DNA of 64,000 bases. Source: Massilia endophytica (lineage in GTDB: Bacteria; Pseudomonadota; Gammaproteobacteria; Burkholderiales; Burkholderiaceae_D). The position numbers and the translations under genes are program-made. The first letter of the stretch is position 1; each line of letters opens with the position of its first letter. The stretch spans positions 2,542,001 to 2,606,000 of the forward strand of contig NZ_CP088952.1 in the NCBI RefSeq assembly GCF_021165955.1, in the 5' to 3' direction. The notes under the pieces are model-generated. The model saw only the letters and a list, made by a program, of their open reading frames with translations, searched no databases and had not been told where the DNA came from. Of the stretch, positions 1 to 7,000 are shown piece after piece.

Positions 1-234
1 GTCGGCGTGGCGGTCCGGGAAGCGGGCATGGCCCGCGTCGGTCAGCAGCCAGCGCCGCGAGGGGCGGCCGACTTTCTCGGCCACGTCCTCGTAGCGCACC
101 AGCCCTTTTTCTTCGGCCGCTTCGAGATGGCGGCGTGCGCCCATCGACGTGAGCTCCAGCATGTCCGCCAGCTGCTGCGCCGTTTTCGGGCCTCGCGTTT
201 TCAGCAGGAAGAGAACCTGGTCGGCGGTATTCAC
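1..234 (-). CDS. HTH transcriptional regulator, N-terminal part (cut by window edge)
   Basis: The visible 78 residues form a winged helix-turn-helix. They read from a GTG start through a helix containing 'GPKTAQQLADML', a recognition helix 'TSMGARRHL' and a wing 'KVGRPSRRW'. This layout is typical of ArsR-like or DeoR/SufR-like regulators; no effector domain is visible before the edge. The GTG lies 7 nt behind a strong AGGAG site, and its first bases overlap the TGA of the upstream MFS gene (GTGA), so the two genes are translationally coupled. The pairing suggests a regulator made with the pump it controls, possibly through the dyad at 1476-1501. The family cannot be fixed without the C-terminus. 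Confidence 0.75.
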   Translation of the reverse strand, partial: MNTADQVLFLLKTRGPKTAQQLADMLELTSMGARRHLEAAEEKGLVRYEDVAEKVGRPSRRWLLTDAGHARFPDRHAD

Positions 235-1448
235 GATGTCGCTCCTTTTGCGGAAAGGCATGCCAGCTCGCCGCGCCAGGCGGCAATGCGCCAGCCGGAC
301 CATGCGCACAATACAGCGCCCAGGCCCAGCACCAGGCGCGTGTCGGCCAGCGAGAGCAGCGCACCGGCCAAGGAAGTGAGGATGCTGGCGAGGCAGAAGG
401 TGGTGGAGAGCAGGCCCATGACAGCGCCCTGCCCGTGCGCACTGAAGCGCTCCGCGGCCCAGCCCTGGACGATGGCATTGAAGAAGGCGTTGGGAATGCC
501 GAAGAGCGCAATGGCAACGAGGCCGAACCACAGGTTCCCAAGCGCGACGCCTGCAACGGCGGCCGCCACGCCCCAGGCAAACCATGCGGCGCGCCGCAGC
601 GGCTCATGCTCGCTGGGCCGGCCCGCGATCAGCGAGCTGCCCGTCATGATGCCGCACATGACCATATTGGCTGCCGCAATCGAAGGGGTATCGAAGCTGC
701 CTACTTCCACCAGCCAGAGCGGATAATAGGAATAGAAGGCCGTCACCCCGCAGGAGACCGCGAGCTGCACGATGAAGAGCATGCGCAGCTCCGGGAAGCG
801 CAGCAGGTTCAGGGCATGGCGCTGACGCGCCACCTGCCACAGCGAACTCGTATCGCTCGATGGCGCCTGTGGCGGCAGCGCCGCCATCACCAGCAGCGCG
901 GCGAGCACCAGGGCCGCCACGGCCACCATGAAAGGCACGGTGATACCGAAGCCCAGCGTGGCGCCCGCGAGCAGCGGACCGGCCAGCCAGCCCGCATAGA
1001 AGGCGCCGTTCAGCCAGGAGAGCGCGCGCACCCGCAGCGGGCCTTCCAGCTTGTCCGCCAGCAGTGCGCGGGCCACCGAGCCGTTCCCTTCCATCAGACC
1101 CGTGCCGAATCGGGCGAGAATGAACAGCGGGTAGGAATGCATCACGAGCGCCACCGCCGTCAGGGCATGTCCCGCCGCGCCGCCGAAGGCCGTCGTCAGC
1201 AGCACTGGACGGCGGCCGTAACGGTCCGAGAGCGGCCCCAGCAAGGTCGCACCGATCAGCAGGCCAATGGGGTTGATGGTCAAGGCGATGCCGAACAGCA
1301 GCTTGGGCGGCAGGCCCAGGAAATTGTTCAGGCTGTTCGCGGCCTCGGCAGCGAACAGCGGCGGCAGGATCGGATACGGCAAGGAGGCGCCGACCGTGGA
1401 GAGCAGCGCCATGAGGCAAGCTGCGGCAATGAGCAGACTGTTTTTCAT
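231..1448 (-). CDS. MFS transporter (DHA1-like efflux permease)
   Basis: About 405 residues with roughly 12 hydrophobic segments and the MFS loop 2-3 signature 'GPLSDRYGRRP', which marks a proton-coupled major facilitator of the inner membrane. The substrate cannot be read from the sequence; drug or metabolite export is typical of this size. I chose the ATG at 1448; a GTG three codons upstream (1457) is possible, and neither has a strong ribosome site. It is the first gene of a two-gene unit with the HTH regulator whose start overlaps its stop. The 54-base upstream gap holds a perfect 11-bp AT-rich inverted repeat. Confidence 0.85.
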   Translation of the reverse strand: MKNSLLIAAACLMALLSTVGASLPYPILPPLFAAEAANSLNNFLGLPPKLLFGIALTINPIGLLIGATLLGPLSDRYGRRPVLLTTAFGGAAGHALTAVALVMHSYPLFILARFGTGLMEGNGSVARALLADKLEGPLRVRALSWLNGAFYAGWLAGPLLAGATLGFGITVPFMVAVAALVLAALLVMAALPPQAPSSDTSSLWQVARQRHALNLLRFPELRMLFIVQLAVSCGVTAFYSYYPLWLVEVGSFDTPSIAAANMVMCGIMTGSSLIAGRPSEHEPLRRAAWFAWGVAAAVAGVALGNLWFGLVAIALFGIPNAFFNAIVQGWAAERFSAHGQGAVMGLLSTTFCLASILTSLAGALLSLADTRLVLGLGAVLCAWSGWRIAAWRGELACLSAKGATS

Positions 1449-1475
1449 GTCTGCCACTATACTGCTGCCCCGACA

Positions 1476-1501
1476 ATAAGTAAATATTTTTATTTACTTA
1501 T
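1476..1501. promoter_or_regulatory. AT-rich 11-bp perfect inverted repeat (candidate operator)
   Basis: The arms 1476-1486 (ATAAGTAAATA) and 1491-1501 are exact reverse complements around a TTTT spacer. The dyad lies just upstream of the MFS-HTH unit in otherwise GC-rich sequence. There is no GC stem, so an intrinsic terminator is unlikely. An operator for the HTH regulator encoded two genes on is the simplest reading (inference). Confidence 0.55.
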
Positions 1502-1511
1502 CTATGCAAGC

Positions 1512-2459
1512 TCAGTCCGGCAGGAAGCGTTTGACGGTGGCCGCCCCTGCCTTGCGGGCCTGGTCCGAGCTTTCGGCAAGCAAGGCGCGGGCTGCCGCGC
1601 CCAGACCAGGGCCGCCAGCATGCCCGCGCAGGCGCTGCACCAGCCAGTATTCCGCGTGGGAGTGCGGCGCCTTGCGGCCAGCCTGCGCCGTCTGCGAAAA
1701 ATGCTCGAACAGGGTTTGCGGATTCGGGGAGAGGACCAGCTCCGTGAGCTTGGCGCGGTATTCCAGCTCCGGCTGTTCAAGGGCAGGATAGTCCTCGTTG
1801 TCGGCAAAATGCTGGCCTTCGTGCGCCAGATAGCTGATGCGGAACTTGTCGCTGGCCGTATCGTAGCGTTCGGCGAGCGCATACAAGGTGCCGTTTGCCG
1901 TCCACCCGCCTGCGCCGAAGCGTTCGCAGCTCGCGTAGCTGAGCCAGCCCCGCGAGATGAAGCCATCCATCATCACCACCTTCACCTGCGCGGCGCGCTC
2001 GGGCAACTGCACGGCATATTCCTGCGAGGTATTGGAGCGCCACACCATGAGCTCATAGTAGGGATGCGTCACACCAGCCAGCGCGTGCAGACCCTGGCGC
2101 TCCAGCGTGGCCCGCGCCGCTTCGCTCGCCGCATCGAGGTCCTTCCATTCGCCCGGCACCAGCCTGCGCAGGTCGCCAAGCAGTGCCGCTTCCGCCTCGG
2201 TTTTCCCGGCCTGCCCCAGCAGCAGACTGTGCCAATAGCGGCGGTAAGCATTCAGGATGGGGCCTTCCGGTCCTGCGGTCTGTTCGGGGGGCTGGGCGAA
2301 ACGCGCCTTCATGCATTGCGCGGCCACGGCGTCCTTGCCTTCGACGGGAGCTTGCAGGGCCGCCTTCACGTTGCCCTGGATCAGCTCGCGGCGGAAGGCG
2401 GCGCCGTCCGCATGGGCCAGCAATGGAAGCGATAAGAGGAGAGCGGTGAGGATTTTCAT
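1512..2459 (-). CDS. Secreted zincin-like protein of unknown function (HEGQH motif)
   Basis: This 315-residue protein has an N-terminal signal peptide (hydrophobic ILTALLLSLPLLA, likely cleavage near residue 17) and a mature domain I do not recognise. Residues 213-217 read HEGQH, a match to the HExxH zinc-binding motif. They are followed by an acidic helix with glutamates at 228, 231, 233 and 240, and E233 is at a plausible distance for a third zinc ligand as in gluzincins. The motif sits in a hydrophobic-then-charged context (SYLAHEGQHFAD) typical of such helices. It could be a periplasmic or secreted metallopeptidase. The gene stands alone, between the AraC regulator upstream (30-base gap) and the MFS unit downstream. 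Confidence 0.7.
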   Translation of the reverse strand: MKILTALLLSLPLLAHADGAAFRRELIQGNVKAALQAPVEGKDAVAAQCMKARFAQPPEQTAGPEGPILNAYRRYWHSLLLGQAGKTEAEAALLGDLRRLVPGEWKDLDAASEAARATLERQGLHALAGVTHPYYELMVWRSNTSQEYAVQLPERAAQVKVVMMDGFISRGWLSYASCERFGAGGWTANGTLYALAERYDTASDKFRISYLAHEGQHFADNEDYPALEQPELEYRAKLTELVLSPNPQTLFEHFSQTAQAGRKAPHSHAEYWLVQRLRGHAGGPGLGAAARALLAESSDQARKAGAATVKRFLPD

Positions 2460-2489
2460 GCCGCCAGACTAGCACGGCATTTCTTCCCG

Positions 2490-3269
2490 TTATTGAACTT
2501 GCCGCGCTTTTTTGAATGCGCGTGGCGTGAGCCCGGTGGCCTGGCGCACGGCGCGCGTGAAGTGTGCCTGATCGGAGAAGCCGTGCCTTGCCGCGATCTC
2601 GGCGAGGGGCGCGTGGCCGATCTCTTCGAGCGCCGCTTCGATGCGCTGGCGGCGCGCATATTCGCCGATGCTTTGTCCCGTCCACTGGCGGAAGGCCTTC
2701 GCCAGATGGGAAGGATGCACTCCGGCTTCGCCCGCCAGCGCCGTCAACCCGTGGGCCGCAGAAGGCGCGGCATCGATGCCTTCGCGTACGCGCCGCAGCC
2801 AGGCCGGCACCGGTCCCTGGCGGCAGCGGTCGGCGTCGCCGGCCATGAGCTCGAAGAGTGCGGCGGCGATGCTGAAGGGATGCGGATTGGCCATGAGCTC
2901 GCGCTTCAGCCGCATCATGGCCGCGGGACCGGCGCTGCCCGGCGCGGCCGCGCGGTCCTGCAGCCAGTCGGACCAGGCTGCATTGTCGCGCCATGCGCCT
3001 TGCGGCGTGATGTTGAGGCAGCGTCCGCCGTCCGCGCCGAAGCTGTTGGCATGCTGTTCGCCTTCGGGATGGCCCAGCACGGCGCCCTCCTTCAGCTGCA
3101 ATGTGCGGCTGCGGCTGATTTCAGAGTATGCGCCCGCGGTCACGATGCACATATAGGGCTGCTCGTGGCGGTGCAGCCCGATCTGCTCATGCGGCGCGTG
3201 CAGGTGTTCGCTGACCACCAGGTCGCCCAGCGAAAGTGTGAGCAGCGGCCTGCCGAAGTTCGAAGGCAT
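2490..3269 (-). CDS. AraC-family transcriptional regulator
   Basis: A 259-residue protein with an N-terminal cupin-like sensor segment ('HEQIGLHRHEQPYMCIV', about residues 25-45) and a C-terminal AraC/XylS double helix-turn-helix (about 165-255, with 'SHLAKAFRQWTG' and the signature 'GFSDQAHFTRAVRQATG'). I chose the ATG at 3269; upstream sequence in this frame belongs to trxC read in another frame. It starts 5 bases after the trxC stop and is the last gene of the membrane protein-trxC-araC unit. The ligand is unknown. Confidence 0.88.
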   Translation of the reverse strand: MPSNFGRPLLTLSLGDLVVSEHLHAPHEQIGLHRHEQPYMCIVTAGAYSEISRSRTLQLKEGAVLGHPEGEQHANSFGADGGRCLNITPQGAWRDNAAWSDWLQDRAAAPGSAGPAAMMRLKRELMANPHPFSIAAALFELMAGDADRCRQGPVPAWLRRVREGIDAAPSAAHGLTALAGEAGVHPSHLAKAFRQWTGQSIGEYARRQRIEAALEEIGHAPLAEIAARHGFSDQAHFTRAVRQATGLTPRAFKKARQVQ

Positions 3270-3274
3270 GGCGC

Positions 3275-3712
3275 TCAGCGGCTGTTCTGCTGCACCCAGC
3301 CGAGGATGCTGTTGGTATCCATGGCGCCCGGCTGACGCGCGATCTCGCGGCCGTTGCGGAACAGGGCCAGGGTGGGGATGCTGCGGATGGCGTAGCGGGC
3401 GCCGATGTCCTGCGCCTCTTCGGTGTTGACCTTCACGACGCGGTAGCGCGGCTCCAGGCGCTGCGTGGCCTGCTCGTAGAAAGGCGCCATTGTGCGGCAG
3501 GGGCCGCACCACGGGGCCCAGAAGTCCACCAGCACGGGCAGGTCGCTGCGTTCGATATGCTTCAGGAAGCGCGCGCTCGACAGATCGGCGGGATGGCCGG
3601 TGAACAGCTGCCGCTTGCAGGCGCCGCAATTGGGGTCTTCGTCCAGCCTGGGCGCGGGCACGCGGTTGACGGCGTCGCAGTGCGGGCAGACGATGTGGAG
3701 GGATTCGCTCAT
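3275..3712 (-). CDS. trxC: Thioredoxin 2 (TrxC type)
   Basis: A 145-residue cytoplasmic thioredoxin with the TrxC-specific N-terminal zinc finger (CxxC pairs C9/C12 and C29/C32) ahead of a thioredoxin fold with active site WCGPC (C69/C72) and the cis-proline segment 'RSIPTLALF'. In the family it reduces protein disulfides, often in oxidative stress, with the zinc finger tuning redox behaviour. The ATG at 3712 overlaps the stop of the small membrane protein gene (ATGA). The following AraC gene starts 5 bases downstream, which makes a tight three-gene unit. Confidence 0.93.
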   Translation of the reverse strand: MSESLHIVCPHCDAVNRVPAPRLDEDPNCGACKRQLFTGHPADLSSARFLKHIERSDLPVLVDFWAPWCGPCRTMAPFYEQATQRLEPRYRVVKVNTEEAQDIGARYAIRSIPTLALFRNGREIARQPGAMDTNSILGWVQQNSR

Positions 3713-3960
3713 GGTGTGTCCGTGTCCGTTTTTTCGTTCTTCACGATGCCGCGGATATTGGTCGCGGCAAGGCAGCAGTTTAATACGATCAGCGCCCAGG
3801 CGTCGTCCTGCCAGCCCCACACCACCCACAACACATTACTGATAAGAAAAACGACAAAGCCCGCGAGGCGCCGGTGCGCACTGCGCGAGCCTACCAGCCA
3901 GGCCGCCAGCAAGGAGGCAGCCATGGCTGGCCATTCCAGAAAACCGATGAACTCTTCCAT
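3709..3960 (-). CDS. Small three-helix membrane protein of unknown function
   Basis: An 83-residue protein that is almost entirely hydrophobic, with about three membrane segments (near residues 10-25, 30-45 and 50-68) and a charged C-terminal tail. The ATG at 3960 is chosen because it follows a GGGGGAG ribosome site; a farther upstream start would add 14 residues. It overlaps trxC by four bases (ATGA), so the two products are made together. I do not recognise a named family. The coupling to a thioredoxin suggests a membrane partner or a redox-stress role (inference). Confidence 0.7.
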   Translation of the reverse strand: MEEFIGFLEWPAMAASLLAAWLVGSRSAHRRLAGFVVFLISNVLWVVWGWQDDAWALIVLNCCLAATNIRGIVKNEKTDTDTP

Positions 3961-4029
3961 GCGCTCCCCCGATTGACCTGCCGTCCAGTCTAGCAAGGCC
4001 AATCGTGCGGCAGCGCATGGCTCGCGGGG

Positions 4030-4617
4030 TCAGCCGGGCTGGTGCTGCTCCTTGCGCGGCGGCTGTTTGGACGCCGCACTCTGCGCCGCCTGAACGGACT
4101 GCTGGGCCATATCGGAAGCCTCGCCCATGGCCGCGCGGGCGTGGCGGGCCGCACTGTCCATAATGCTCTCGAGCGGATTGGCCATTTGGCGGATGGCGTC
4201 CTGCTGCTGGCGCAGCGTGCGTTCGGTTTCTTCGGAGGTGATGCGCGTGACCTCGTCCGTAAGTTCGCGCGCCGTGCGCGTCGTTTCCTCGGCATGGTCG
4301 CCCGTGACCTTGATGATACCGTTCTGGCTGTCCGCCGTGATGCGCGATAGCTGCTGCTGGTAAGCCCGCAGCCGCATGGCCACCGGCTGCGCCTGGGCGG
4401 CCGTGATGCTGAACAGTTCAGTGGGCCGGCTGACGCTCATCAGCGCCTGCCCGGTGGCGGAGCTGTCCTCGAACATGGTGTGGACGAACTGCAGCTGCAG
4501 CTCGCCATACTGCTGCGCCGTCTGCATCAGCGAGCGGGAAAGATCGTTGAAGAACGCCATTTGCGCCTGTAAGTGGTTTTTTGCGGCTGGCGTAACCGAT
4601 TGAGGGAATGGGAACAT
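4030..4617 (-). CDS. Phasin family protein (PHA granule-associated)
   Basis: A 195-residue protein rich in long amphipathic helices, with no signal peptide or membrane segment. The N-terminal half ('LQAQMAFFNDLSRSLMQTAQQYGELQLQF', shown here in outline as residues 16-44) has the pattern of Phasin_2 proteins, which coat polyhydroxyalkanoate granules. The C-terminal half (about 105-195) is Ala/Gln/Glu-rich and likely coiled-coil. The ATG at 4617 follows an AGAGG site. It is monocistronic, with tupA ending 55 bases upstream. It may be a general phasin or a related granule/stress protein. Confidence 0.82.
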   Translation of the reverse strand: MFPFPQSVTPAAKNHLQAQMAFFNDLSRSLMQTAQQYGELQLQFVHTMFEDSSATGQALMSVSRPTELFSITAAQAQPVAMRLRAYQQQLSRITADSQNGIIKVTGDHAEETTRTARELTDEVTRITSEETERTLRQQQDAIRQMANPLESIMDSAARHARAAMGEASDMAQQSVQAAQSAASKQPPRKEQHQPG

Positions 4618-4672
4618 GGAAGCCTCTGTTGTGTTTTGACTCCGCCGCGGGGATCGCGACGGAAACACAAGG

Positions 4673-5542
4673 CTAAGGGCTGCACGGCCCCGCACCATGA
4701 TCTCGCTCAAACGTGCGGGTATGGACAATGCACCCGCCGCTGTCCGATTTGGCGGACGGGAAGAAGAGCTGCTGCCCGACGGGCTTGAAGGCGGCGATCT
4801 TCGCCTGGCCCTCGGGCGACGTGATCCACACGATCAGCTGCTTCGCGCCCTTGTAGTTCACGCCGGGATGCCGGGCCGGGTTCACGGCAATGATGCCGTA
4901 GGGGTTGAACATCTTCGGGTCCCCTTCCACCGCCACCACCAGGCCCGTCTTGGCCTGGTAGGCGCCGTACGTGGCGCGGTCGGTCAGCGTGTAGGCCTGC
5001 AGCTCGGCGGCCATGTTCAGCACCTCGCCCATGCCCAGGCCCGCCGACACGTAACGCGCCCCGGCGGGCTGCGTGCCCGCCTGCTTCCAGTAGCTCTTTT
5101 CCATGATGTCCGTACCTGAATTGTCGCCGCGCGATACGAACTTCGAGGTGCTGCCCGCGAGCTTGCGGAAGGCGGCGAGCACGTCGCGGCTGCCGCGGAT
5201 CTCCGCCTGGTCGCCGGAGGGGCCGACAACGATGAAGTCGTTGTACATCACATCGCGACGGTCCACGCCCCAGCCTTCGGCCACGAACTTGTCCTCGGCG
5301 GCGCGGGCGTGCACCAGGGTCACGTCCACATCGCCGTTCTTCGCCAGCTCCAGCGCCTTGCCGGTGCCCACGGAGATCACCTGCACCTTGGCATTGGCTT
5401 TCGCCTCGAAGGCGGGCAGCAGATACGCCAGCAGGCCGGAGTTCTCGGTGCTGGTGGTGGTCGAGAGGCGGATGACCTGCTGGGCATAGGCGCTTCCCTG
5501 CAGGACCAGCAAGGCTGCCATCATCAGAACGTAACGCCGCAT
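4673..5542 (-). CDS. tupA: Tungstate ABC transporter, substrate-binding protein
   Basis: A 289-residue periplasmic binding protein with a signal peptide ending near 'GSAYA'. The mature start carries the anion-binding 'STTTSTENSG' typical of TupA-like tungstate/molybdate binders, followed by 'SVGTGKALELAKNGDVDV' and 'SRGDNSGT'. These are the oxyanion-coordinating loops of the PBP_like_2 group. The ATG at 5542 sits 6 bases behind AAGGAG; upstream in-frame codons are not needed. It is the last gene of tupB-tupC-tupA, next to a formate dehydrogenase that uses a W or Mo bis-pterin cofactor. Molybdate ModA proteins lack the TTTSTENSG start, so tungstate is preferred. Confidence 0.87.
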   Translation of the reverse strand: MRRYVLMMAALLVLQGSAYAQQVIRLSTTTSTENSGLLAYLLPAFEAKANAKVQVISVGTGKALELAKNGDVDVTLVHARAAEDKFVAEGWGVDRRDVMYNDFIVVGPSGDQAEIRGSRDVLAAFRKLAGSTSKFVSRGDNSGTDIMEKSYWKQAGTQPAGARYVSAGLGMGEVLNMAAELQAYTLTDRATYGAYQAKTGLVVAVEGDPKMFNPYGIIAVNPARHPGVNYKGAKQLIVWITSPEGQAKIAAFKPVGQQLFFPSAKSDSGGCIVHTRTFERDHGAGPCSP

Positions 5543-5558
5543 GTGCTGCTCCTTTCGC

Positions 5559-6209
5559 TCAACGGAACTCCAACCGTCCATCGCGCAGCTTCATGCGGCG
5601 CACGTCGGGGAGGTTGATGAGGTCCCGGTCATGGCAGGCCATGATGATGCTGCTGCCTGCCTTGACCAGGTCCGGAATGAGTGCGATGACCTGCTCGCGC
5701 GCCTCGCCGTCGAGGTTTGCGGTAGGTTCGTCCAGCAGCAGCAGGCGCGCCTGCAGAACGCGCGCCCGCGCCAGCGCCACGCGCTGCTTCTCGCCGCCGG
5801 ACAAATGGGCCGGCTTGTGGCCGCGCAGGTGCCCTACCCCGGCCCACTCGACGGCTTCCCCGACCGCTTCGCGCACCGCTGCCTGCGGCATGCCGCGCGC
5901 CTTGAGGCCGTAGGCGATATTGTCCTCCACGCTCGTCGAGAACATGATGGGATGCTGGTGCACGTAGACGATGGCGTCGCGCATGGCGCGCGGGTAGGGC
6001 TTGAGCTGCATGTCCTCGCCCATGAAGCGCAGGCCTTCCGCTTCGGCCTGCGCCAGCCCGGCCAGGGCGCGCAGCAGCGTGCTCTTGCCCGCGCCGTTCA
6101 CGCCGGTGAGCACATAGGCGGTGGCGGCATCGATGGAAAAGTCCTCCAGCGAGAACAGGAGCTGGCCGCCGTAGCGCTTGGCGAGATGGCGGAATGCGAG
6201 GAGCGTCAT
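5559..6209 (-). CDS. tupC: Tungstate ABC transporter, ATP-binding protein
   Basis: A 216-residue ABC ATPase with Walker A 'GVNGAGKST', Q-loop 'YVHQHP', signature 'LSGGEKQRVALARA', Walker B 'LLLLDEPTANLD' and H-loop 'ACHD'. It lacks the C-terminal molybdate-responsive TOBE domain of ModC, which fits TupC. The ATG at 6209 overlaps the stop of tupB (ATGA). It energises uptake through TupB. Confidence 0.88.
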   Translation of the reverse strand: MTLLAFRHLAKRYGGQLLFSLEDFSIDAATAYVLTGVNGAGKSTLLRALAGLAQAEAEGLRFMGEDMQLKPYPRAMRDAIVYVHQHPIMFSTSVEDNIAYGLKARGMPQAAVREAVGEAVEWAGVGHLRGHKPAHLSGGEKQRVALARARVLQARLLLLDEPTANLDGEAREQVIALIPDLVKAGSSIIMACHDRDLINLPDVRRMKLRDGRLEFR

Positions 6210-6913
6210 GTCCGCCCCTTCGCCGCGTGGGCGTCGCCCTGAAGCAGCATCATGGCGCCATTCATCGCCAGCGCGAGCGCGACCAGCACAATGCCGAGCG
6301 CGATGCCCTGGGCGAACTCGCCCTTGCTGGTCTCCAGCGCAATTGCCGTGGTGATGGTGCGCGTGTAGCCTGCGATATTCCCGCCTACCATCATGGCGCA
6401 GCCCACTTCCGAGATCACGCGGCCAAAGCCGCTGATGATGGCGGCCATGACGCCGAAGCGCACTTCGTACAGCAGCGTGGCCATGACGCGCAGCGGCGAG
6501 GCGCCGTGTGCGATGGCCGTTTCCGCGTAGCGCGGGTCCGCCGCCTGCACGGCCGCCAGCGTGAACGCCATCAGCACCGGCAGCGCGATGATCACCTGTC
6601 CCGCAACGATGCCGGACTGCGTGAACAGCCATTGCAGTCCGCCCATCGGTCCATGGCGCGACAGCAGGAGATAAAGCAGGAGTCCAATCAGGACGGTGGG
6701 CAGGGAGAGCGCAGCCTGCGCCAGCCAGATCACGAGGCGGCGGCCGGGGAACTGGTGCATGGCGATGGCGTAGCCGCCCGCCACGGCAAAGGGCGTGGCA
6801 ATCAGCAGGCCGGCGATGCTGGTACTGAGAGAAATCCAGACGATATTCCAGAGCACGGGGTCTCCCGTGAACAGCAGGCGGAAAGCGGTGGCCACCGCGT
6901 CCATCAAGGACAT
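6206..6913 (-). CDS. tupB: Tungstate ABC transporter, permease
   Basis: A 235-residue integral membrane protein with five to six hydrophobic segments and the ABC permease EAA-type loop ('ETAIAHGASPLRVMATLLYEVR' in outline, near residues 130-155), as in TupB/CysT-like permeases. The ATG at 6913 is preceded by AAGGAGG at 7 bases. It is the first gene of tupBCA, 87 bases downstream of the formate dehydrogenase stop and in the same direction. Read-through from the dehydrogenase operon could couple metal supply to enzyme synthesis. Confidence 0.86.
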   Translation of the reverse strand: MSLMDAVATAFRLLFTGDPVLWNIVWISLSTSIAGLLIATPFAVAGGYAIAMHQFPGRRLVIWLAQAALSLPTVLIGLLLYLLLSRHGPMGGLQWLFTQSGIVAGQVIIALPVLMAFTLAAVQAADPRYAETAIAHGASPLRVMATLLYEVRFGVMAAIISGFGRVISEVGCAMMVGGNIAGYTRTITTAIALETSKGEFAQGIALGIVLVALALAMNGAMMLLQGDAHAAKGRT

Positions 6914-7000
6914 CAGTGGGCCTCCTTCGGGGATATCGGCCTGCCTGTCAGTGGAAACACCCTGCCTCCGGTCTCAGTACTGTCGAGCGCCATCTTACCT

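Noticed and set aside
4673..6913. Molybdate modABC system
   Set aside because: The binding protein has the TupA-type TTTSTENSG start and the ATPase lacks the ModC TOBE tail.
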